Below, piece by piece: positions 1 to 5,424 of a stretch of DNA of 6,253 nucleotides. The stretch comes from Gammaproteobacteria bacterium (GTDB taxonomy: Bacteria; Pseudomonadota; Gammaproteobacteria; Steroidobacterales; Steroidobacteraceae). Location: NCBI GenBank assembly GCA_030040235.1, contig JASHUC010000129.1, positions 1 through 6,253 of the forward strand, in the 5' to 3' direction. Numbering within the stretch: the stretch's first letter is position 1; every line of letters starts with the position of its first letter. Below the pieces are notes generated by a model. It made no database searches and was not told the DNA's origin. It saw only the letters and a list, made by a program, of their open reading frames with translations. The position numbers were made by a program, and so were the translations under genes.

Positions 1-465
1 CTCGTTGAGGAGGTCGCTGGCGACTACCGTCCCCGTCACACCGCGAGCGGCGAGCGCCGCGGGAGCGTCGAAGGCATCGATGACCACGCTGTGCGAGGTG
101 AAGGCGTCGTGGAGCATCACGGCAATGCCTGCGCCAATCACGAGGATAATCAGGGCGATGCCGATCTGGAAGGCGATGCGGATGGCCTGGCCGATGCGCT
201 GACCGCGCAAAAGATGGCGCTGATGCGCAAGATGCTCTAGGCGCAGCGCGTGCTCGTCCTCGAGGTGCCGCGCCTGGATATCGAGTAGACGGGCCTGCTT
301 CTTCAGGAATGCGGAGGTGTCGCGGGCCACCTCCGGATCACTCGATGAGAGCCGCGCGGCGATAGCTGCCGCGAACGCTTCGGCACCGGCTGCCGCCTCG
401 GGAGCCGCGGATTCGGATTTCTCCTCCTCACCGCCGAGAACGCCACCAAGCAGATCGTCGGCCAT
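1..465 (-). CDS. Membrane-anchored TPR-family paralog, N-terminal 155 residues only (runs off the window)
   Basis: The frame is open from an ATG at 465-463 to the window edge, giving 155 residues with no stop; the C-terminus lies outside. Residues 1-18 (MADDLLGGVLGGEEEKSE) differ at two positions from the start of the complete paralog at 3304-5259. Residues 43-80 are charged and helical (DPEVAR, RHLEDEH) and could form a coiled coil. One hydrophobic helix spans about 99-117 (FQIGIALIILVIGAGIAVM), preceded by basic residues, so an N-in topology is inferred. Residues 127-155 (VVIDAFDAPAALAARGVTG) match the start of the extracytoplasmic domain of the paralogs (VVEDFTVPSGLAARGITS). A GAGG ribosome site lies 8 nt upstream and overlaps the previous gene's stop, so translational coupling with 476-2407 is likely. 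No function is known. By analogy the missing part should carry the conserved core and C-terminal TPRs. Confidence 0.85.
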   Translation of the reverse strand, partial: MADDLLGGVLGGEEEKSESAAPEAAAGAEAFAAAIAARLSSSDPEVARDTSAFLKKQARLLDIQARHLEDEHALRLEHLAHQRHLLRGQRIGQAIRIAFQIGIALIILVIGAGIAVMLHDAFTSHSVVIDAFDAPAALAARGVTGTVVASDLLNE

Positions 466-630
466 GACGAATGCCTCAGCCTCGCCGGCTCGCTGCCGCG
501 TCGCGCGCTTGCTTCAGCGCCGCCCAGTTCGGCGCGTACTTCAGCGCCTCATCGTACTCGGTGAGCGCCTGCTCGGGGTGCCCCTCCCTGACCAACACGT
601 CGCCCCATGCCTTGAGGGGATCGGCGAAAT
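368..630. repeat. Gene-junction repeat, copy A (partner 5162-5424)
   Basis: This stretch holds the 5' end of the gene at 1-465, the 10-nt gap and the 3' end of the gene at 476-2407. It aligns without gaps to 5162-5424 at a constant offset of 4794 bp. A hand count over 411-560 against 5205-5354 gave 126 of 150 identical bases. Identity is highest at 481-490, 511-530 and 541-550 and lowest in the gap and around the stop codon. The outer limits are approximate. It records duplication of a two-gene junction or later conversion between the copies. Confidence 0.75.
474..477 (-). promoter_or_regulatory. Ribosome binding site (GAGG) overlapping the upstream stop codon
   Basis: Read on the minus strand, the stop of the upstream gene (TGA, 478-476) is part of TGAGG, so GAGG at 477-474 lies 8 nt before the ATG at 465. 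The spacing is good for a Shine-Dalgarno site, and its overlap with the stop suggests that terminating ribosomes re-initiate on the next gene. Confidence 0.6.
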
Positions 631-2407
631 GCGGACCCTTGTCGTGCGCGCGGGAGAATTCACGCCCGGCGCCTACGAGATCCCCGCGAGCAAGGAGCGC
701 CTCGCCCCACTCGTAGTACGCCGTCGGGAGGTCGGGGGCTTGGCGAACGGCCTCGGCGAACCAATGGTCGGCGGTGACTGCATCACTTGCCACCGCGGCG
801 ATCTTGGCGCGAGTGCGAACGCAGAGATAGCAGTCGGTCGGGGTTTGCGCGATGAGTGCCGTGGCGGATGCGGGATCGCCGGTCATCGCCTCGGCGTAGG
901 CGAGCAGGGGACGATATTGGGTTGCGAGCGCGAGCTCCGCGGATGCCGCGGGGATCTGCCAGAAGGCAAAGTCTGAGAAGGCAAAGTCGGGGCTCGAGGC
1001 CTCCGATTGCTGCTCCTCCTCGATCAATGCCTTCGCGGCATCGACCGCCCCCGCCCAGTCGCCCGCAGCCGTACTGACGTCCCATCGAGCTGCGAGCACC
1101 GTGCGATCCGGGGCGCCGGCGGCAACTGCAAGGGCCAGGTTCTGCCTGGCGGTCGCCTCATCGTGCAGTAGGGCGAGAGCCTGCGCCCGCTCGGCATAAC
1201 GACGCGTGAACGGGATGTGCGCGCTTCGATCCAAGATTTCGAAATCGCGCTGCAGTGCCGAGAAATCGCCCGTAGAGCGGTCCATCGTGACGTGCGCGGC
1301 GGCGATGAGCATCGGATAGCGAGCGCGTTCCGAAGGCGCCTGATCTTGCCGCCGGGTTCCCAGCAGCTTCCGTGTGAAATCGACGGCCGCCTCGGAGTGA
1401 CCCAGAATCTGACTATGCGCCGAGGCTTCCATCCAGCCGACCATTACCCGCGGATCGATGTGGGTCGCGATCGAGGCGCTCGCAAGCGCACGCCGTGGAT
1501 CCGGATCCGTATCGCTCAGCAGGGCGTAGGCACGGGCCTGATCTCGGTTGGGCTGCGCTGCCAGGCTCGCACTGTGCACATAGCGCTGGGCGGCAGCGTA
1601 GGCCTCCGGAATGCGGCTCGTGGCGCCCAGATAGATGACGTTATTCGTGGGATCGAAGATCGCAAACGCCCGCTCCGCGGCGGCCTGCATCAGCCGATCA
1701 AGATCCGCGCTCGATCCGTTCACTACGATCGGATCCGCACCGGCGATATGCAATACGAGGGAAATCGCCCCGCTCGCCTCCTCGCGCAGCTCCCCGCTCA
1801 CGGCCGTTTGATGTCCGAGCCAGCGGTGCAGGAAGCGCTCGAGCTCGTCCACAGAGATCCCGGTCTCCGGAATCTGCACTTTCAATACGCCGGTCTGATT
1901 GGCGCGAACTTCGCTCGACGAGCTGACGGAAACGCGGTTGGCCGTGGCGCGGATGGCCGCCACTCGGCTGGCCAGATCCTCGGCGAGCGCCTGGCTGGTG
2001 ATGCCGCGGGCCGCAAGATCCGACGGCACGGTAAAGTCCTCGACGACGAGGCTTTGATCGCTCATCGCCTCGAGGGTCATGCGGGTGGCGGCGAGGAGCA
2101 CGCCCAGGGCGATCAGTGCGATAAAGGTGTACAGGCCATTGCGCATATGATCGGCGTAGCGCCTGCGCTTCGCCGCGGCGATCCCCAGGCGCCGCTCCTC
2201 GTCGAAGTGCTTGATCTGGATCTGAACGAGATGCCGCTGCTCGGCGAGGTAGGCACTCGCGGCGCGGCTCAGCGCCGGGTCGTTGCCGGCTTTTTGCAGG
2301 GCCAGTGCGAGGGCAACCGCATCGGCGCCCGCGACGGCCGCTGCACCCTCACCTTCGGGCGTCTCGCTGCCGAGGATTCCTTCGAGGCCGTCGTCGAACT
2401 CCGTCAC
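476..2407 (-). CDS. Membrane-anchored TPR protein, 643 aa (complete paralog)
   Basis: This is a predicted single-pass inner-membrane protein with an extracytoplasmic TPR C-terminus. The start is GTG at 2407, supported by GGGGAG six nt upstream. Residues 1-80 are acidic, Ala-rich and then charged. Basic KRRRYADHMRNG precedes a transmembrane helix at about 91-108. The extracytoplasmic domain opens at about 119 (LVVEDFTVPS, then LAARGITSQALAEDL) and has a core near 179-201 (IPETGIS, then LHRWLGHQT). About 280-495 is helical and more variable. C526-x-x-C529 (DCYLC) leads into three TPR-like units at about 531-562, 563-596 and 597-630 (YYEWGEALLARGD, AWGDVL, ALKYAPNW). It is highly similar to 3304-5259 but has a different first ~75 residues. 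A 15-bp local duplication encodes DFAFSDFAF (474-482). From memory this is an uncharacterised TPR family; a scaffold or assembly role is only a guess. It is followed after 10 nt by the next paralog. Confidence 0.9.
   Translation of the reverse strand: MTEFDDGLEGILGSETPEGEGAAAVAGADAVALALALQKAGNDPALSRAASAYLAEQRHLVQIQIKHFDEERRLGIAAAKRRRYADHMRNGLYTFIALIALGVLLAATRMTLEAMSDQSLVVEDFTVPSDLAARGITSQALAEDLASRVAAIRATANRVSVSSSSEVRANQTGVLKVQIPETGISVDELERFLHRWLGHQTAVSGELREEASGAISLVLHIAGADPIVVNGSSADLDRLMQAAAERAFAIFDPTNNVIYLGATSRIPEAYAAAQRYVHSASLAAQPNRDQARAYALLSDTDPDPRRALASASIATHIDPRVMVGWMEASAHSQILGHSEAAVDFTRKLLGTRRQDQAPSERARYPMLIAAAHVTMDRSTGDFSALQRDFEILDRSAHIPFTRRYAERAQALALLHDEATARQNLALAVAAGAPDRTVLAARWDVSTAAGDWAGAVDAAKALIEEEQQSEASSPDFAFSDFAFWQIPAASAELALATQYRPLLAYAEAMTGDPASATALIAQTPTDCYLCVRTRAKIAAVASDAVTADHWFAEAVRQAPDLPTAYYEWGEALLARGDLVGAGREFSRAHDKGPHFADPLKAWGDVLVREGHPEQALTEYDEALKYAPNWAALKQARDAAASRRG
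961..988. repeat. 15-bp period tandem duplication inside the TPR gene
   Basis: AGAAGGCAAAGTC occurs at 961-973 and again at 976-988. On the minus strand it encodes DFAFS followed by DFAFW at residues 474-483. The paralog at 3304-5259 has unrelated residues at this point (PEFADPEEL), so the duplication is private to this gene. It is in frame and lies in the variable linker before the C-terminal block. Confidence 0.8.
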
Positions 2408-2413
2408 GGCGTG

Positions 2414-2419
2414 CTCCCC
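2414..2419 (-). promoter_or_regulatory. Ribosome binding site GGGGAG for the GTG-started TPR gene
   Basis: The minus strand reads GGGGAG at 2419-2414, then six bases, then GTG at 2407. This purine-rich site fixes the GTG as the start. I found no other usable in-frame start nearby upstream. Confidence 0.65.
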
Positions 2420-2516
2420 GTCAACGCGCGAGATGACCCAGACGCGCCGTGGGCCTCGCGATGATGCTCATTCTTGTTGGGCCTCCGAGCGCTGCTCGTC
2501 GCGCCCAGAGGCAAGT

Positions 2517-2545
2517 ACCTTACGCCGGCCACCGAACGACGGCAA
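2517..2545 (-). promoter_or_regulatory. Weak candidate sigma70-type promoter for the downstream TPR pair
   Basis: On the minus strand TTGCCG (2545-2540) is followed after 17 nt by TAAGGT (2522-2517). The -35 matches TTGACA at four of six bases and the -10 matches TATAAT at three of six. Only the spacing is ideal. It lies about 110 nt before the GTG start. In GC-rich DNA such a match arises easily by chance. Confidence 0.2.
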
Positions 2546-2628
2546 ACCGAAGGCGGGGTTGCCGGGGGAGGCTGTGCATGAGGCGGGAAGATGAGTGCCG
2601 CGCGCGTCCCGGAATGTGTGCCCGAGAG

Positions 2629-3011
2629 CTACTTGAGGCGTTGTACGCCGTTCACCTTGCCAAGATTTCGATCGAAAGTGCCGAGCGGCAAGTGGCCCGC
2701 CTTGCGGGCAATCTCCACAACGAGGCAATCGGAAAAGCCCAGGGGAGGAAATTTGCGAAAATGTTCCAGTGCGGCAGCCACGACCTCGGCGTCCTGCAAG
2801 CTGAGCCCTTATGGTTGAGGAGCATATCGATCGCCGTCCCAATCTGCTCCGCGGTGCGCTCGTAGACCGCATCGAGTACCCAGACGGTCTCCGCCAACAC
2901 GAGATGTGACACCCATGCGCCAGTTGCAATGAAGGCTTCCGCGTCACGGACTTGTGACGCATCATCACGCACGATCAAGCGCACCAAGTTGTTCGTGTCA
3001 ACGGCGCGCAT
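2629..3011 (-). pseudogene. vapC: PIN-domain toxin (VapC-type), broken by a 1-base frameshift
   Basis: The gene encoded a VapC-type PIN ribonuclease, the toxin of a type II toxin-antitoxin pair. The start ATG at 3011-3009 begins MRAVDTNNLVRLIVRDD and overlaps the antitoxin's end by 14 nt. Residues 1-69 are normal (D5, then LAETVWVLDAVYERT with E41, ending LLNHKG). The reading frame then departs from the family and runs 50 unrelated residues to a stop at 2652. Shifting frame at 2806-2807 restores LSLQDAEVVAAALEHF, GFSDCLV and GHLPLGTFDRNLGK, ending at TAG 2631-2629. The 383-nt span is one base short of 128 codons. Restored acidic residues D95 and D114 complete the usual PIN set, so all catalytic positions survive but in two frames. 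The truncated 119-residue product would lack two of them. A sequencing error in the G run is the main alternative. Confidence 0.85.
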
Positions 3012-3258
3012 GCCGCTTGCGAACGTATCTCCGAACGGCTTCGTGCACCTCGACCGAAGGTGTGAAGGGTGTCTTTTCCGGAAAGAGCGCGCGCTGGATT
3101 TCTTCAGAGGTATATCGAGCGGCCCTGCGGACCACGACATGATCGCCTCGTTCGTCCCATTCGAGCACGGCTCCGGGCCCCACACCCAGCTTCTTGCGAA
3201 CCTCCGCTGGAACTGAGATCTGGCCTTGCGCCGTTATTTTTGATTGAGCGATAACCAT
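2998..3258 (-). CDS. vapB: AbrB/SpoVT-fold antitoxin (VapB-type), intact
   Basis: This 86-residue protein has an N-terminal swapped-hairpin AbrB DNA-binding domain at about 3-48: KITAQGQISVPAEVRKKLG, then GPGAVLEWDE and VVVRRA. The C-terminal tail (about 50-86: SEEIQRALFP to VRRYVRKRHARR) is the kind of segment that wraps the PIN toxin in this family. It should bind and neutralise the toxin and repress its own promoter. The ATG at 3258 is the first possible start, because an in-frame TAA lies four codons upstream. No Shine-Dalgarno sequence is visible. It overlaps the toxin gene by 14 nt, as is usual for these pairs, and starts 45 nt after the TPR gene at 3304-5259. The frame and motifs look intact although the partner is frameshifted. 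Confidence 0.92.
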   Translation of the reverse strand: MVIAQSKITAQGQISVPAEVRKKLGVGPGAVLEWDERGDHVVVRRAARYTSEEIQRALFPEKTPFTPSVEVHEAVRRYVRKRHARR

Positions 3259-3267
3259 GTCGGTCTT

Positions 3268-3296
3268 GCATTACCACGGTAATCGAGAAGCGGCAA
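3268..3296 (-). promoter_or_regulatory. Candidate promoter of the antitoxin-toxin pair
   Basis: TTGCCG (3296-3291) is followed after 17 nt by TAATGC (3273-3268) on the minus strand. The -35 is fair and the -10 is poor. If it is used, transcription would begin within a few bases of the ATG at 3258, giving a nearly leaderless mRNA. That would fit the missing ribosome site. Confidence 0.25.
3270..3283. promoter_or_regulatory. 14-bp palindrome, candidate antitoxin operator
   Basis: ATTACC (3270-3275), AC, GGTAAT (3278-3283) is a perfect inverted repeat with 6-bp arms, 12 nt upstream of the antitoxin start codon and overlapping the candidate -10. Type II antitoxins with AbrB folds commonly bind short palindromes in this position. 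A second, GC-rich palindrome (CGGC AA GCCG) lies at 3291-3300. Binding is inferred from position and symmetry only. Confidence 0.45.
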
Positions 3297-3303
3297 GCCG
3301 TGA

Positions 3304-5259
3304 TCAGGCCCTCGACTTGGCCGCTGCCGCCTCGCGGGCCTGCTTGAGCGCGGCCCAGTTCGGCGCGTACTTCAGCGCCTCATCGTACTTGGCGAGCGCA
3401 TCGCTCCGCTGGCCCTGCCTCACGAGCACGTCGCCCCAGGCTTTGAGCGCGTCGGCGAAGTGGGGACCTTTCTCGTGCGCGAGAGACAGCTCCCGCGCTG
3501 CTCCCAAGAGGTCCCCGCGCGCGAGAAGCGCTTCGCCCCACTCGTAGTAGGCCATCTGCAGGTCGGGAGCCTGGCGCACCGCCTCGGCGAACCAGCGATC
3601 GGCGGTGGCGGCATCCCCGGCGGCCGCAGCGACCTTGGCGCGAGTGCGGACGCAGAGATAGCAGTCGGTCGGCGTTTGAGAGATGAGCGCGGTGGCGGAT
3701 GCGGTGTCGCCGGTCATCGCCTCGGCATAGGCGAGCAAGGGACGGTAGTGGGTTGCGAGCACGAGCTCTTCGGGGTCTGCAAACTCGGGGCGCTGCGGGT
3801 TCGACTTCAGCGCCGCCGCCTTCTGCGCCTCCTCCTCGGCGACCCGCGCCTTTGCGACCTCGAGCGCCGCCGCCCAATCGCCCGCGGCACTGCTGATATC
3901 CCAGCGAATGCCCAGCGCCGTGCTGTCCGCAGCCCCGGCAGCGAGCGTCCCGGCCAGTCCCTGACGGGCGGCTGCCTCATCGTGCAGAAGCGCCGCGAAA
4001 TACCCGCGTAACCAGTAGCGGGTGATCAGCACAGCGTTCGAGTCTCCGTGAAGGGCGTCGAGAGCCTCGCCAGCAGCCCGCCATGCTGCGGTGAAGTCAC
4101 CCATGGCTGCATCGATATCAGCGTGCGCCTCCGCCATCAGCCGCGGATAGGCATCCCGTCGGGATATCGGTTGCTCTCGCCTCTTCGTTCCAAGCTCCTT
4201 GCGTGCGAAAGCGAGGGCAGCCTCGTCGTGACCCAGATCCTGACTGATCTCAAAAGCGACAGCCCACTCGCCGGCTTCGCGTGGGTCGATGTCGGTCGCG
4301 ATCAACACGCTCGCGAGCCCACGCCGCCGGTCCGGATCCTCCCTGCCCACCAGTCCGTAGGCTGCGGCCCGCTCTACGCTGGGCAGTGCGGCCACGCCTG
4401 CGCTGTGCACATAAGCCACGGCGGCGTCGTAGGCCTCGGCGCGGCGACCGGTGGCATCCAGATAGATGATCTCATTAGGGGGGTCGAAAAACGCGAATGC
4501 CTTCTCGGCGGCCGTCTGCATCAGCCTGTCCAGACCCGTGCTCGTTCCGCTCACCACGATCGGATCGGCGCCGGCAATGTGCAATACCAAAGACATCGTC
4601 CCTGCTGCCTCCTCGCGCAACTCCCCGTTCACAACGGTCTGGTGCCCGAGCCATCGATGCAGGAAGCGCTCGAGCTCATCGACGGAGATGCCCGTCTCCG
4701 GAATCTGCACCTTCAGGATGCCGGCCTGATCGGCGCGGACCTCGCCGGAGGCAGCAATTGAATTGCGGGTCCCCGTAGCACGGATCGCCGCCACGCGGCT
4801 TGCCAGGTCCTCGGCGAGCGCCTGGCTGGTGATACCGCGAGCCGCAAGGCCCGAGGGTACCGTGAAATCCTCGACGACCAGGCTGTGGTCAGTCATCGCC
4901 TCGAAGGTCATGCGAGCCGCGGCGAGGAGCACGCAGAGGACCAGCAACGCGATGCAGGTGTAGAGGCCGTTGCGCATGAAGTCGGCGTAGCGCTTGCGCT
5001 TCGCCGCGGAGACCATGAGCCGCAGATGGATCAGGCGGGAGGAATGTTCGTCCTCGAGGTGCTGGGCCTGAGTTCTCAGCAACCGGGATTGATCGCTCAG
5101 GAACTCAGCGGTGCGACGCGCCACCTCGGGATCCTGGCGTGACGCAATGGCGGCGATGGCGGCCGCGAACGCCTCGGCGCCGGCTGCCGTCGGCGGGACA
5201 GCGGCTTCGGATTTCTCCTCCTCGCCGCCGAGTACGCCATCGATCAGATCGTCCGCCAT
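3304..5259 (-). CDS. Membrane-anchored TPR protein, 651 aa (complete paralog)
   Basis: The architecture matches the gene at 476-2407. Residues 1-18 (MADDLIDGVLGGEEEKSE) and about 43-79 (DPEVAR, QHLEDEH) match the N-terminus of the gene at 1-465. From about residue 84 (AAKRKRYADFMRNG) the protein instead follows 476-2407. A transmembrane helix lies at about 98-116. The extracytoplasmic domain begins at 127 (VVEDFTVPSGLAARGITS), with core IPETGIS (186-192) and LHRWLGHQT (200-208). The variable helical middle is about 286-500. C533-x-x-C536 precedes TPR-like units at about 538-569, 570-603 and 604-637. The ATG at 5259 is chosen because it lies 10 nt after the upstream stop, has a partial ribosome site (GAGAG) and fits the shared N-terminus. 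A TPR protein-binding role in the periplasm is inferred; no partner or enzyme activity is visible. Confidence 0.9.
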   Translation of the reverse strand: MADDLIDGVLGGEEEKSEAAVPPTAAGAEAFAAAIAAIASRQDPEVARRTAEFLSDQSRLLRTQAQHLEDEHSSRLIHLRLMVSAAKRKRYADFMRNGLYTCIALLVLCVLLAAARMTFEAMTDHSLVVEDFTVPSGLAARGITSQALAEDLASRVAAIRATGTRNSIAASGEVRADQAGILKVQIPETGISVDELERFLHRWLGHQTVVNGELREEAAGTMSLVLHIAGADPIVVSGTSTGLDRLMQTAAEKAFAFFDPPNEIIYLDATGRRAEAYDAAVAYVHSAGVAALPSVERAAAYGLVGREDPDRRRGLASVLIATDIDPREAGEWAVAFEISQDLGHDEAALAFARKELGTKRREQPISRRDAYPRLMAEAHADIDAAMGDFTAAWRAAGEALDALHGDSNAVLITRYWLRGYFAALLHDEAAARQGLAGTLAAGAADSTALGIRWDISSAAGDWAAALEVAKARVAEEEAQKAAALKSNPQRPEFADPEELVLATHYRPLLAYAEAMTGDTASATALISQTPTDCYLCVRTRAKVAAAAGDAATADRWFAEAVRQAPDLQMAYYEWGEALLARGDLLGAARELSLAHEKGPHFADALKAWGDVLVRQGQRSDALAKYDEALKYAPNWAALKQAREAAAAKSRA

Positions 5260-5424
5260 GGTGTTGCTCTCAGCCTCGCCGGCTCGCCGCGGCCTGGCGC
5301 GCCTGCTTCAGCGCCGCCCAGTTCGGCGCATACCTCAGCGCCTCGTCGTACTTCGCAAGCGCGTCCTTCCAACGGCCCTGCGTCGCGAGCACATCTCCCC
5401 AGGCTTTGAGAGGGTCGGCCCAGT
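5162..5424. repeat. Gene-junction repeat, copy B (partner 368-630)
   Basis: This stretch covers the 5' end of the gene at 3304-5259, the 10-nt gap and the 3' end of the gene at 5270-6253. It aligns without gaps to 368-630. Both copies keep the same 10-nt spacing although the gap sequence itself has diverged. The outer limits are approximate. Confidence 0.75.
5267..5271 (-). promoter_or_regulatory. Partial ribosome binding site (GAGAG) overlapping the upstream stop
   Basis: The minus strand reads TGAGAG from 5272, so the stop TGA (5272-5270) overlaps GAGAG (5271-5267), seven nt before the ATG at 5259. It is weaker than the GAGG at the sister junction (474-477), but the geometry is the same and again suggests translational coupling. 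Confidence 0.4.

Larger units (their letters stand above)
2408..2628. other. Non-coding gap between the broken toxin gene and the TPR gene
   Basis: This 221-nt stretch has no convincing gene on either strand. It holds the ribosome site at 2414-2419, a weak promoter-like pair at 2517-2545, and a nested inverted repeat at 2481-2512 (GCCTC/GAGGC around CGAGC/GCTCG). The inverted repeat has no T-tract on either side, so it is not called a terminator. The gap is the only long spacer in the window and the natural place for a promoter driving the downstream TPR gene pair. Confidence 0.6.

Noticed and set aside
1217..2464. 415-codon plus-strand reading frame
   Set aside because: It lies opposite the TPR gene at 476-2407, whose minus frame has clear domains and paralogs. 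The plus-strand protein has no recognisable motif and is the usual GC-rich antisense shadow.
2481..2512. Nested inverted repeat as a terminator
   Set aside because: There is no T-tract after the stem on either strand, and the outer stem is only 5 bp with an uneven loop. Such stems are common in this base composition.
2800..2812. Programmed -1 frameshift site in the toxin
   Set aside because: The -1 geometry would restore the protein, but the sequence around AAGGGC does not form an X-XXY-YYZ heptamer and I see no clear stimulatory stem. Base loss in a G run is simpler.
2468..2968. 166-codon minus-strand frame across the toxin region
   Set aside because: It is the third frame of the toxin gene. 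Neither half of the PIN domain is read in it.
2652..3185. 177-codon version of the PIN toxin with a longer N-terminus
   Set aside because: The first 58 residues overlap the antitoxin in another frame and are not PIN-like. The domain begins exactly at the ATG at 3011.
368..5424. Repeated segments as CRISPR or mobile-element ends
   Set aside because: The repeats are long, coding, in the same orientation and diverged, as expected for paralogous genes. There are no short regular repeats, terminal inverted repeats or transposase.
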